Assembly (NCBI RefSeq): GCF_000607165.1 | Contig: NZ_JFZG01000006.1 | Coordinates: 310,001-374,000, forward strand | Reading direction: 5' to 3' | Origin: Ralstonia pickettii | GTDB taxonomy: Bacteria > Pseudomonadota > Gammaproteobacteria > Burkholderiales > Burkholderiaceae | Length of the DNA stretch: 64,000 bases | In this document: one piece after another, positions 17,158-25,292 of the stretch | How positions within the stretch are numbered: position 1 is the stretch's first letter | How the letters are laid out: each line of letters starts with the position of its first letter | Made by a program: the position numbers and the translations under genes | The notes under the pieces: model-generated | Seen by the model: only the letters and a program-made list of their open reading frames with translations | Database searches by the model: none | What the model was told of the DNA's origin: nothing

Positions 17158-17190
17158 AGCCCAGAGATCGAAAGGTCTCTGGGCTTTTCC
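17158..17190 (+). terminator. Intrinsic terminator
   Basis: AGCCCAGAGA (17158-17167) pairs with TCTCTGGGCT (17176-17185) around an 8-nt loop, followed by TTTTCCTTTT. It terminates the 16328 gene. Confidence 0.85.
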
Positions 17191-17318
17191 TTTTCTACGG
17201 CTACCACAAGACCCTCACTTCCGCAAGTGAAGGGCACTGATCCCTGCTCTTCGCCATCTGTTCGGCCTCGCGGAATCAGTATTCGTCCTGCCGATTCACT
17301 AACACACAGGAGGACGAA

Positions 17319-17945
17319 ATGGCACTGAATGAAATCACCCAAGAATTCGATGAGATCGCCCAGAAGCGCGCCGCGCTGGAAGCGGAACTGAACAGCCTGA
17401 CGAAGCATGAGGAAGAAGCCAAGGCACACATGCATGCCAATGTGGTTTCGCAAGTGCAGGGGTTGGTCGACTACTTCCAGATCGCCCGTGACGAACTGAC
17501 TTTCACTGCGCCGCTCAAGCTTGTTCCCCGCTTCCTCAACCCCGAGACCGCCGACACATGGCATGGCTTCGGCAAGCGTCCTGACTGGATCAACGACGAC
17601 AACATCGACGAGTACCGCATCAAGCCGCAGAAGAAGGGCAAGAAGACCAGCACGAAATCGAGCACTAAGAAGGCCCAGCAAGCGAAGTCGAAGACGACGC
17701 AGCCTGTGACCGAACAGGTCGAGGCCGACAACGCGGCGGCAACCGGGGCGGACATCAGCACCAACGCACCATCGGAAGCCACATCGCCTACCGCAATCAT
17801 CGCCGCGCCGGAAAGCACTGCCGCTGTCAGCGAACTCACCCAGCGCCCCGTCGGCACGACGGCTGCCCAACCCACCGTCGCTCACGGCTTCTCCCTGATG
17901 GCCGGTGGCGTCCAGAGCTATCTGGCAGCAGTGAAGGCCAGCTAA
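17319..17945 (+). CDS. H-NS-like protein with Lys/Ala-rich C-terminal extension
   Basis: 208 residues behind an AGGAGG site. An N-terminal coiled coil (about 5-50) is followed by RFLNPETADTWHGFGKRPDWI (about 70-90), a divergent version of the H-NS DNA-binding motif in which the usual GRGR loop is GFGKR. A long low-complexity tail follows, first Lys/Thr/Ser-rich (about 100-125), then Ala/Thr/Pro-rich. This resembles H-NS-like silencers extended by a basic tail that binds DNA without sequence preference. Probably an island-encoded chromatin protein. It ends 22 nt before repeat copy 5. Confidence 0.75.
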   Translation: MALNEITQEFDEIAQKRAALEAELNSLTKHEEEAKAHMHANVVSQVQGLVDYFQIARDELTFTAPLKLVPRFLNPETADTWHGFGKRPDWINDDNIDEYRIKPQKKGKKTSTKSSTKKAQQAKSKTTQPVTEQVEADNAAATGADISTNAPSEATSPTAIIAAPESTAAVSELTQRPVGTTAAQPTVAHGFSLMAGGVQSYLAAVKAS

Positions 17946-17967
17946 CGCAGCGAATCGCTCCCCGCAC

Positions 17968-18021
17968 GGGAACAACACGTTGATCTCAACACTATAGAGA
18001 GAAAGAAAGTGTGTTGTTCCC
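17968..18021 (+). repeat. 54-bp palindromic repeat, copy 5
   Basis: Arms GGGAACAACAC and GTGTTGTTCCC are perfect over 11 bp. The core CTCAACACTATAGAGAGAAAG reads on the plus strand; ACACTATAGA matches the SP6 promoter core. It starts 22 nt after the H-NS-like gene stop. Confidence 0.9.
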
Positions 18022-18080
18022 GTCCGCGACGAATGAAGCAGGAAGCCTTACCCAAAACCAACCTTTAAAGGAGAAAGATC

Positions 18081-19319
18081 ATGACGATCAATACGACAAA
18101 CATTGCACAAGATCTGGCAGACCGCGATGCATTCGCACAGAATTTCATCAAAGTTGCGCAGCAGAACGGCATTGACCATTCGCTGACCTACGACAAAGAC
18201 AAGTTCGCCATCGATGTGGGCGTTTCGTCCGGGCACCTGACGCAGAATCTGTGGAACGTCTACACGGAATACCGCGCCTCTCGTGGCAGCAATCGCAAGC
18301 GCATCCTGACCAACTATGTTCTCGGCCTCAAGGGAACACTGAAAATTCAGGAGTTGCCGAACCTGCCGTTCAGTGACGTTCGCAAAGCGTTGCGCCCGCA
18401 GGTTCGCTCCAAGAGCCTCACGGACAACGAACGCTACGAATTCAAGGGCGAAGACCTCAGCCAATTCGAGCCGACGCCTCGCCAGCCGTTCAGCACCGAC
18501 GCGAATATCCTGCTTGCCTACGATGAGGGCGGAACCATCATGCATGTCGGGCAATCGATGCTGGACTCGTGGGGCGTTTCCTTCTCCGAAGCACTCGACA
18601 TCGCGTTGAAGAATCTGGCCGCCATCTCTCGCCCGCGATTCAAGGAGATCAAGTCGGGGCTCTTCACTGGCGAATGGAACGACTACTACGACGATTCGCG
18701 CTTGCTTCTGCCCAAGCTGTTTTCCGAGTACCGTCACTTTGACGATCCGGTGATCATGATTCCCACGAGCGGACGCATCTTCATCGCGGACAAGGCAAAG
18801 CGCCGCGCCCAGCTTGACATGCTCTACTTCGTTGGCAAGGAGTTTGAGACCTCCATGAAGGTCGTCTCGACCCAGATGTATCACTTCGTTGATGGCAAGC
18901 CGACCGAGTACGCGCCGGAGGATGACCAAGTCTTGCGCAAGCTGAATGAAATCCGCAAGCCGCTGCTTCAAAAGTACGCCCAGCAGCAGAAAAAGGTTGT
19001 CGAAAAGCATCTCATCGGGACAGACAACCGGGCCTACTTCTATTCCCTCCAACTTGCTCGCAAGGAAGACCGCCCGACCGCAAGCGTGAGCATCTGGTCC
19101 GCCGATATGGAATGCATCTTCCCAGAGGCCGACTTCATCGTCGTATCCAAGGCGACGAAAACCGACGACGGTTATCTCGTGCACCACGACCCGGTCCTGC
19201 CTTGGAACGATGTGATCGAGAAGTACGGGCATCTGCTGCAAAAGCTTGATGGTTTCCCGAACCTCTATCGGGCCGCACCTTTCGTGGATGCCAACACGGT
19301 GTTAGCCGAGGCTGCCTAA
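18081..19319 (+). CDS. Hypothetical protein, weakly DUF1444 (YtpQ)-like
   Basis: 412 residues, with a strong leader CCAACCTTTAAAGGAGAAAG before ATG 18081. The N-terminal 90 residues are helical. The central part (LLAYDEGGTIMHVGQSMLDSWGVSFSEALDIALKNL, about 142-178, cited in pieces) has the pattern of DUF1444/YtpQ proteins, but the match is from memory and weak. No membrane segment or catalytic motif is evident. The gene lies alone between palindromic repeats 5 and 6, one of three single-gene units between consecutive repeats in this stretch. Confidence 0.65.
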   Translation: MTINTTNIAQDLADRDAFAQNFIKVAQQNGIDHSLTYDKDKFAIDVGVSSGHLTQNLWNVYTEYRASRGSNRKRILTNYVLGLKGTLKIQELPNLPFSDVRKALRPQVRSKSLTDNERYEFKGEDLSQFEPTPRQPFSTDANILLAYDEGGTIMHVGQSMLDSWGVSFSEALDIALKNLAAISRPRFKEIKSGLFTGEWNDYYDDSRLLLPKLFSEYRHFDDPVIMIPTSGRIFIADKAKRRAQLDMLYFVGKEFETSMKVVSTQMYHFVDGKPTEYAPEDDQVLRKLNEIRKPLLQKYAQQQKKVVEKHLIGTDNRAYFYSLQLARKEDRPTASVSIWSADMECIFPEADFIVVSKATKTDDGYLVHHDPVLPWNDVIEKYGHLLQKLDGFPNLYRAAPFVDANTVLAEAA

Positions 19320-19334
19320 CCGCAGGGGACAGGC

Positions 19335-19388
19335 GGGAACAACACACCAATCTCAACACTATAGAGAGATAGGAATTGTGTTGTTCCC
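19335..19388 (+). repeat. 54-bp palindromic repeat, copy 6
   Basis: GGGAACAACACA at the left; the right arm TTGTGTTGTTCCC matches over 11 bp. The core CTCAACACTATAGAGAGATAG reads on the plus strand. It starts 15 nt after the stop of the 18081 gene. Confidence 0.9.
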
Positions 19389-19456
19389 GTTCGCCGGGGC
19401 AAAGCCATTAGGCAGGAAGTTGCCACATCAAATTTCGAAATCAATAAGGAAGAATC

Positions 19457-20104
19457 ATGGAATGCACGAACACTGAAGTGCAGGCAAATCAATGTGCTGA
19501 GGCTATTGATGCCTCTGACACATCGGCCACCACTCCCCTCACCACAGACAGTCTGCACACTCCCATGGCGGCGGGCGGTGATGATGAACCTGACCCGTGC
19601 CCTGCCTGCGGCGCGCGGGTCATGCATCAGAGCCATGAACAAAGGATGGACGACTGGCTCGGCATCGGCGAGACGGAGCACTGCTCCTTGTGTGGAGCGG
19701 ACTACGAGCACTCAGCACCTTCGTGCAAAAAGCCTTTGTCCGAATGGACAATTCCAAGGCTGCTGGAGACTGCGCGCACGGTCGATCGTGCCTATGACGT
19801 ATCTATCGGCAAGCGGATGACGCAGGAGCAGGTGGACCAAAACCGAGAATACTTCAAACGTCTGGTTACGGCCCTCGCTGCGGCGAACCCCCATCACATC
19901 GAGCACCGCGTGGAGAAATTCGCGGCCAAGGAGCGCTGGCTCGCATTGCGTATCGAGGCCGCGGGGTTGTACGACGAACTGCGCGGAACGCCGGGCGCTG
20001 GCCGGATGTTCCTCAAGTACGTTTCGGGTGACTACAGCGCGGATGAGCTTGCCGAGGTGATCGCCGACCTCAAACAAGAACTTGCGGAGGCCAAAGCTGC
20101 ATAG
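19457..20104 (+). CDS. Zinc-ribbon-type hypothetical protein
   Basis: 215 residues. The first 45 are low-complexity Thr/Ala/Asp. A four-Cys zinc ribbon follows (CPACG at about 48-52 and CSLCG at about 77-81), then a helical C-terminal half with a charged end (ELAEVIADLKQELAEAKAA). The ribosome site AAGGAAGA precedes ATG 19457. It is alone between repeats 6 and 7 and directly upstream of the replication protein unit. It could be a DNA- or RNA-binding accessory protein of the element, but this rests only on the zinc ribbon and its location. Confidence 0.65.
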   Translation: MECTNTEVQANQCAEAIDASDTSATTPLTTDSLHTPMAAGGDDEPDPCPACGARVMHQSHEQRMDDWLGIGETEHCSLCGADYEHSAPSCKKPLSEWTIPRLLETARTVDRAYDVSIGKRMTQEQVDQNREYFKRLVTALAAANPHHIEHRVEKFAAKERWLALRIEAAGLYDELRGTPGAGRMFLKYVSGDYSADELAEVIADLKQELAEAKAA

Positions 20105-20114
20105 CGCATGCCCC

Positions 20115-20168
20115 GGGAACAACACCCAACCTACATCACTATAGAGAGATGGAGATTGTGTTGTTCCC
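20115..20168 (+). repeat. 54-bp palindromic repeat, copy 7
   Basis: Arms match over 11 bp. The core ACATCACTATAGAGAGATGG on the plus strand is the closest of all copies to a T7 promoter core (TCACTATAGGGAGA): 13 of 14 positions. It starts 10 nt after the stop of the 19457 gene and lies 190 nt before the replication gene start. Confidence 0.9.
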
Positions 20169-20358
20169 GTTGCCCGAAGACCGATAAATACCCTTAAACG
20201 CAAGAGCAACCTGCCCAGCATCACCGCTTCGCGTCGTTACCTCCTACATCAATGATGCCGTGGGTTGCACCTTGCTTCAGTCGTCTTGGTAACACGACTC
20301 AAACAGCGAAGCGGAATCCACCCCAGAGATTCCGCGCACATAACAAAAAAGGAATCTC

Positions 20359-23256
20359 ATGCAACTCAAACGACCAATTGCCGTCAATCGGCATTTCATC
20401 GACAAGCTCGACAACAACGACTCGGAACAGAAGCGCATTCTCACTCACGAGTTTGAGAACCTAGAGCTGACGCCTGACGAACTGGTTGCCTTCATCAATG
20501 ATGGCTATCCCTTCTGCGCTCAGCATAAAGGTGGAAGGAAAGAACCGAACTTCATCTGCTCCGGCTATCTGGCCGTTGACATCGACGATGGCGTGACTGT
20601 CAGCGAGGCATTGGACAATCCATATGTCCGGCAATACGCATCCTTCCTCTACACCACACCGTCTCACACGCCGGAGAAGCATCGTTTCCGGCTCGGCTTT
20701 CAACTGGAACACCCCATCACCGATGCTCAGAAGATGCGAGCGGCATATATTGGAGCCATTCGTCTCTTTGGTGGCGATGGCTCCTGTAAAGACGCATGCC
20801 GTCTCTTCTTCGGTAGCAAGGGGAGCAATCCCATCGTCCTCGGCAACATCCTGCCAACTGCCGAACTCGACAAGCTGATCATGTTAGGCAGCGAAGTCCG
20901 CGTGAACGATTCCAATGGTGACCCCGAGGGCAAGACGACATGGGCGCCTGTTGGCAATCGCTCCAAAATCTCCCTCGATAGAGATCAGCTCGTCCGGCTG
21001 AAGAATGGCGGCATGGCTGCACTGCAAGAGCTGAATGCGCGCACTCCGATTCACTGCCCTGTTCACTTGGATCGCAATCCCAGTGCCATGGTGACCATCA
21101 ACAGGGACGGCAAGCGTGGTGTGTTTTGCAGCAGGTGCGTGAACACTTTCTGGCCAGAAGACCCGGCCCGTGCACGGCATTCCCATCATGACTTCAATCG
21201 GATCGCTGACGCGGTGCGTCAACTGGCACATGAGGAATTCCCGTACCACCACGATGACCTGTACAACGTCGATGACGCGGACAACCTGATCGAGCCGACG
21301 CCGGAAGATATCTCTGACTGGCAAAGCCTGCTTGCCGGCCGCGTTCACGTCGTGCATCACGACAAGTTCCTGCCGGACCGGTCACTTCAACCCGGCGTGG
21401 CCTTCGTCCGCAGCCGGAAAGGGTCCGGCAAGAGCGAGCAACTGAAGCTCATTAGCCGCCAGTGTAAAGAACGCGGTCAATCCATGGTGCTGTTCGGGCA
21501 CCGGCAATTGTTGCTTCTCGACTTGGCCAATCGCCTTGACCTGACTCCGTACATCAAATCCGAGGACGGCAAGGTGAAGAACAATCACCCCACTGACCGC
21601 TACGCCATCTGCGTGGACAGCATGTGGAAGCTTCTGAAACCCCATATTCACAAGTACGACGTAGTGATCGTCGATGAGGCCGAACAGGTATTCAGTCACA
21701 TCGCGGCGGCTGACACGCTTGGTCCGAAGCGCCGTCACTGTTACGAACTGCTCTGCTATTACTTGCGCTATGCCAAATCAGTCGTCCTGTGTGACGCCGA
21801 TCTCGGCACGATCACCGTGGAAGCCATGAAGCAAGTCATCGAGGATGAGACGTCCTATCGCTTCTACCTCAACGACTATCGCCCGACAGAGAAGCAATAT
21901 GACCTCTACGCGGACGAAAACCATCTGGTCACTGACATGCTGACGGCAATCGGCAACGGTGGGCGGCACTACGTGGCGACAAATTCGAAGCGCAAGGCGG
22001 AGAAGCTTCATGCCGCGATCACCTCTACATACCCCGACAAGAAGGCCATGCTGGTCACGGCTCAACGCGACCCCGAGGCGTCCATACAATACTTCGTCGA
22101 CAACATCAAGACGGAAATCCTGAACTACGACGTGGTCATTGCTTCGCCGACCCTGGGCACTGGCATCGACATTACCTTCGACAACGAGACGCAGGAGATC
22201 GATACCGTGTTCGGCTTCTTCGTGTCGCGGGTCAACACGCACTTCGACATGGACCAGCAGTTGGCTCGTGTCCGCCACCCCAAGGCCGTGAAGGTCTGGG
22301 TGACACCCGAACGGTTCAATTTCGAAACCGATCCGTCTGCCATCGAAGCCGAACTGATCCTGTGTCGCAACCTGAATGACATGATCACGGGTTACAAGCG
22401 CGACGGCACCCCCGAGCTCGATGAGTTCTTCCTGAAGGTCTATTCGCACGTGGCTGCAACTCAGCGCGCTTCGAAGAACGCCTTGCGCCATCACTTCATA
22501 CAGTTGCGCAAGCAAAATGGCTGGACGACAAATGTGATCGAGCGCTCGATTGATGCATCGAAGGAAGGTGCGACACAGATGAAAGAAGCAACGGCGCTGA
22601 TCGAAGGCAACCGGATCGACGGCATTTGCAACGCGACGCCCGTCAGTGCTGAGGAATATCGAGAACTGGCCAACTTCGAGAAGATAAAGTCCATCGCGCC
22701 TGTCGATGCTCACTCTATGCGGCACTACGAGTTGACATCGTTCTACTGCAAGCCAGTGGATGCCGATCTGGTCAAGCTGGATGACCATGGGAAGTTTCGT
22801 GATCGCATCCGGCTGGCCGAGGTGTATTTCTCTCCGATGTGGTCAGCCGTCAGCCGCAGCCGCCGCTTCGATGACGAGAGTGTTCTCGCTCCCGACGCAG
22901 CGATGCTGCCCCTGAAACGCGACTTGCTGCAAAGGCTTCTCACCTCGGCAGGATTGGCCGACAAAACCAACGCAATCAAATGCGATGTTTCTCTCAAACA
23001 GGCGGACCTGAAGCGCTTCGCAGAGGCCTACCGAAACAATGCAACGACCATGGAGCAGATGTTTGGGTTGGCACCTCGTGGTGACTTGGATCGGAACCCG
23101 ATGCAGAGTTTGACACCAGTTCTCAAGCTGATCGGTTTGTCGACGAAGAAATCGGCGAACTACAAAGTCGAGAAAGGCCGTGTGCGTGAATATCAGGTCG
23201 ATCCGGCCTCCGTGGCGCTCGTCAAGGAGATCATCGAACGCCGGGCCTCCCGCTGA
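20359..23256 (+). CDS. Primase-helicase replication protein (AEP primase plus SF2 helicase)
   Basis: 965 residues. The N-terminal domain (about 1-165) looks like an archaeo-eukaryotic-type primase: DID in YLAVDIDDG (Asp74, Asp76), SHTPEKHRFRLGF (about 102-114) and CKDACRLFFGSKG (about 143-155). A Cys/His zinc site follows (HCPVH at about 232 and CSRC at about 257). The C-terminal half is a superfamily 2 helicase: Walker A GSGKS (about 355), DEAE box VIVDEAEQ (about 436-443), and QQLARVRH as motif VI. The helicase resembles herpesvirus-type origin-binding proteins and the CyRepA1-like plasmid replication proteins. It probably opens and primes the element's origin. The gene is alone between repeats 7 and 8. 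Start ATG 20359 follows AAGGAATCTC. Confidence 0.82.
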   Translation: MQLKRPIAVNRHFIDKLDNNDSEQKRILTHEFENLELTPDELVAFINDGYPFCAQHKGGRKEPNFICSGYLAVDIDDGVTVSEALDNPYVRQYASFLYTTPSHTPEKHRFRLGFQLEHPITDAQKMRAAYIGAIRLFGGDGSCKDACRLFFGSKGSNPIVLGNILPTAELDKLIMLGSEVRVNDSNGDPEGKTTWAPVGNRSKISLDRDQLVRLKNGGMAALQELNARTPIHCPVHLDRNPSAMVTINRDGKRGVFCSRCVNTFWPEDPARARHSHHDFNRIADAVRQLAHEEFPYHHDDLYNVDDADNLIEPTPEDISDWQSLLAGRVHVVHHDKFLPDRSLQPGVAFVRSRKGSGKSEQLKLISRQCKERGQSMVLFGHRQLLLLDLANRLDLTPYIKSEDGKVKNNHPTDRYAICVDSMWKLLKPHIHKYDVVIVDEAEQVFSHIAAADTLGPKRRHCYELLCYYLRYAKSVVLCDADLGTITVEAMKQVIEDETSYRFYLNDYRPTEKQYDLYADENHLVTDMLTAIGNGGRHYVATNSKRKAEKLHAAITSTYPDKKAMLVTAQRDPEASIQYFVDNIKTEILNYDVVIASPTLGTGIDITFDNETQEIDTVFGFFVSRVNTHFDMDQQLARVRHPKAVKVWVTPERFNFETDPSAIEAELILCRNLNDMITGYKRDGTPELDEFFLKVYSHVAATQRASKNALRHHFIQLRKQNGWTTNVIERSIDASKEGATQMKEATALIEGNRIDGICNATPVSAEEYRELANFEKIKSIAPVDAHSMRHYELTSFYCKPVDADLVKLDDHGKFRDRIRLAEVYFSPMWSAVSRSRRFDDESVLAPDAAMLPLKRDLLQRLLTSAGLADKTNAIKCDVSLKQADLKRFAEAYRNNATTMEQMFGLAPRGDLDRNPMQSLTPVLKLIGLSTKKSANYKVEKGRVREYQVDPASVALVKEIIERRASR

Positions 23257-23263
23257 GACCGAT

Positions 23264-23317
23264 GGGAACAACACACCTCTCTTCTCTCTATAGTGACGAG
23301 ATCAGTGTGTTGTTCCT
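23264..23317 (-). repeat. 54-bp palindromic repeat, copy 8
   Basis: GGGAACAACACA at the left and TGTGTTGTTCCT at the right, one mismatch at the last base. The core reads CTCGTCACTATAGAGAGAAG on the minus strand. It starts 7 nt after the replication gene stop, the tightest spacing of all copies. Confidence 0.9.
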
Positions 23318-23328
23318 GCCACGACTCC

Positions 23329-23898
23329 TTAGCGAAGCTTTTGGAAGACTGAACCACCTTCAGTGTGGGTAGATTCAACCTTCCAGCCATTCGATAGCCG
23401 AAAGTCCGGGACGACCAGACATGAACTCTTCATGAGAAATGATTCGCCCCAACTCTCTTGGTCCTTGTAGCTGAACCGAAAGCCGAGTTTTTCGTAGAAG
23501 CTATTTCTTATCCTTCGAGCTTCATCCGTTTTCGCATCATCTGCCGCGAGATTAATTGGCGCCACGTCCACGACGTGCTCTCTGCCCTTGATCCAGTGGA
23601 TAAGAGGTTGCATAAGCAGCGAGCCGAGGCCAATACCCCGCATCTCTGGGATCTGCAAGTCAATGCGCCCGTCTCCAAGCCAGGCCATGCCCGCCCCAAC
23701 GCCGATGGGGGACTCATAGGAGGCCGACCACTGAGCTAGTACAGTCGGTACAGCGCATAACGGCCCTTCCTGGTACTGCACTATTACTTCCGCTCTCTCG
23801 CACCCGCCGATAAAAGCGACACAGATGGTGTGAGCCGTTCCATCGGGAGCCGTCACGCAAAGCACTTCTATCGAAGGAATTGTGTTGGCATCACTCAT
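23329..23898 (-). CDS. GNAT-family N-acetyltransferase
   Basis: 189 residues. The acetyl-CoA pyrophosphate loop is visible as MRGIGLGSLLMQ (about 86-97), and a typical GNAT C-terminal element as RRIRNSFYEKLGFRFS (about 129-144). Such enzymes transfer an acetyl group to an amine on a small molecule, antibiotic or protein; the substrate here cannot be inferred. It runs toward repeat copy 8 and the replication gene, tail to tail. Low sequence similarity outside the core suggests a specialised member. The start ATG 23898 lacks a strong ribosome site. Confidence 0.82.
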   Translation of the reverse strand: MSDANTIPSIEVLCVTAPDGTAHTICVAFIGGCERAEVIVQYQEGPLCAVPTVLAQWSASYESPIGVGAGMAWLGDGRIDLQIPEMRGIGLGSLLMQPLIHWIKGREHVVDVAPINLAADDAKTDEARRIRNSFYEKLGFRFSYKDQESWGESFLMKSSCLVVPDFRLSNGWKVESTHTEGGSVFQKLR

Positions 23899-24015
23899 TT
23901 GCTTTCATCCTGAGTTCTTTGAAGTGGACAACGTGGGCGATGTTTGTACAGGCAGCGGAACACCAGAGAAGCTATCCACTAACAGAGTGCAGGAAAACGC
24001 CGACGCCGATGAGGG

Positions 24016-24210
24016 TCAGCGAAACAACCGTCCTACCTGATTGCCGCTGCCGACGCGGCGACCGTTCCATTCGAAGGTGTACCGCGCCGACGCATCGTAG
24101 TAACCCAGCGGTTTGCCTTGGGCGTTGTACGCGACGATATTGCCGTTGGCCCGATCCTCAGTGAAGCCGATCCTGCGGCCCGTTCCATCGAACAGAGGTG
24201 TGTTTGCCAT
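24016..24210 (-). CDS. 64-residue hypothetical protein
   Basis: Starts at ATG 24210 behind AGGAAGGA; the longer frame from 24243 lacks such a site. The sequence is a series of short beta strands with Gly/Asn turns (MANTPLFDGTGRRIGFTED, AYNAQGKPLGYYDA, YTFEWNGRRVGSG), reminiscent of RHS/YD-type turns but too short for that family. No signal or membrane segment. It stands alone on the minus strand. Probably a genuine small accessory gene, function unknown. Confidence 0.6.
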   Translation of the reverse strand: MANTPLFDGTGRRIGFTEDRANGNIVAYNAQGKPLGYYDASARYTFEWNGRRVGSGNQVGRLFR

Positions 24211-24296
24211 CGCTTTCCTTCCTGTGAATGACCGTGAAGTCATTCTATCCAGCCTGCAGGGAAAGGGAGCGGAAGGTGCGGCGACTAAGACATCGC

Positions 24297-25124
24297 TTAA
24301 ACTGTCCCTTGGAATTCGGAGCGCAACTTGGAAAAGTCGTCATCAGATACTTCCCTTGAATCATAGTCACTAGTGTCTTCGATCCTCCAAGGGAATACAC
24401 TCACCACCTTGTGCTTATATCCAACATGCAAGGCGTTTGGCACGTACACAAGCCGAATGAACGGATGATCTTCCCAATCCCGCCGCAAGTAGATCTCGCC
24501 TGGAGGCGTGAATAGCCAAGGGAGCTGACCGAAGGCTGAAAACTGTGTTTCGATGATACTGCCGAAAGTTAGCAGCGCGCGAAGGGCTTCATCCCTGGTG
24601 TTTACTTCAGTTTCTGTATTGAAGTGAATAGCATTATTCCTTCGCTGCGACAGCTCACGGAAACCCTGTTCTGCTTGCGGCGTTAGAACATTCCAATCCC
24701 TCAGGGCGTCGATTGCAACTTCCCAGTTATCAAAGGAATTTTTTCTGTAAACTCTCTTGTAATGAGACGAGTTTTTGTAGTTATCTCGCAAGCCGAGCAC
24801 CAAATGGTTGAGGACTCGTTCGCCAAGCGCACAAATTCCCGTCAGTGCCGGATAGTACTGACAATGCACGAAGGCCGAACGTGCTTGCGTGTAAAACTGA
24901 TTGTGGAAGGCAACAACAGAGAATGGCTTAGCGCCGAGATCAATGAAATTTCTGAGCTTTTCGTCGAATCCTTGGGCTCCGAACTCTTGCTGTAAATGCG
25001 CGATCGTACTATCTCGATTTTGTCGGTGAATAGCCTTCACCTTCTCATCCCAGTCTTCATTAATGGGGTCAAACGAGCGAACTCGACTATCGAAGTCGAA
25101 GCTTAGGATTCGATAGCGCTTCAT
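24297..25124 (-). CDS. HEPN-motif protein (defence-like)
   Basis: 275 residues from ATG 25124; the longer frame to 25223 begins inside the 75-bp intergenic repeat and is rejected. Near residue 182, QRRNNAIHF fits the RX4H motif of HEPN ribonucleases, preceded by the helical ELS. HEPN proteins are frequent toxins or effectors of abortive infection and toxin-antitoxin systems. An HEPN role is inferred from the motif and the neighbours only. No nucleotidyltransferase (MNT) partner lies adjacent. A copy of the 75-bp repeat is directly upstream, suggesting its own promoter. Confidence 0.6.
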   Translation of the reverse strand: MKRYRILSFDFDSRVRSFDPINEDWDEKVKAIHRQNRDSTIAHLQQEFGAQGFDEKLRNFIDLGAKPFSVVAFHNQFYTQARSAFVHCQYYPALTGICALGERVLNHLVLGLRDNYKNSSHYKRVYRKNSFDNWEVAIDALRDWNVLTPQAEQGFRELSQRRNNAIHFNTETEVNTRDEALRALLTFGSIIETQFSAFGQLPWLFTPPGEIYLRRDWEDHPFIRLVYVPNALHVGYKHKVVSVFPWRIEDTSDYDSREVSDDDFSKLRSEFQGTV

Positions 25125-25175
25125 GTATGCCTGCACCTTTGTGACTGTATCGATTATCCACTGCCATGACGTGCG

Positions 25176-25250
25176 GGACGCCGCCAGGAACATCTTCCGG
25201 CCTCGGCCAGTAGTTCTGCACATGCCGACCTAGTTGGCCTGACGCATACC
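25176..25250 (-). repeat. 75-bp intergenic repeat, copy A
   Basis: Shares GCCAGGAACATC, TCCGGCCT and GGCCAG followed by CTGACGC with copies B (28983) and C (32424). It lies 51 nt upstream of ATG 25124 on the minus strand. Confidence 0.7.
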
Positions 25251-25292
25251 GTAGACACTGACACTCTCTGGAGATGGCTTTCGCGTCCTATC

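Noticed and set aside
4197-23317. Palindromic repeats as intrinsic terminators
   Set aside because: No T-tract follows any copy, the centre is conserved as sequence rather than as stem, and copies occur in both orientations.
4197-23317. Palindromic repeats as a CRISPR array or classical attC sites
   Set aside because: Spacing is hundreds to thousands of bases and there are no cas genes; the arms do not fit RYYYAAC/GTTRRRY.
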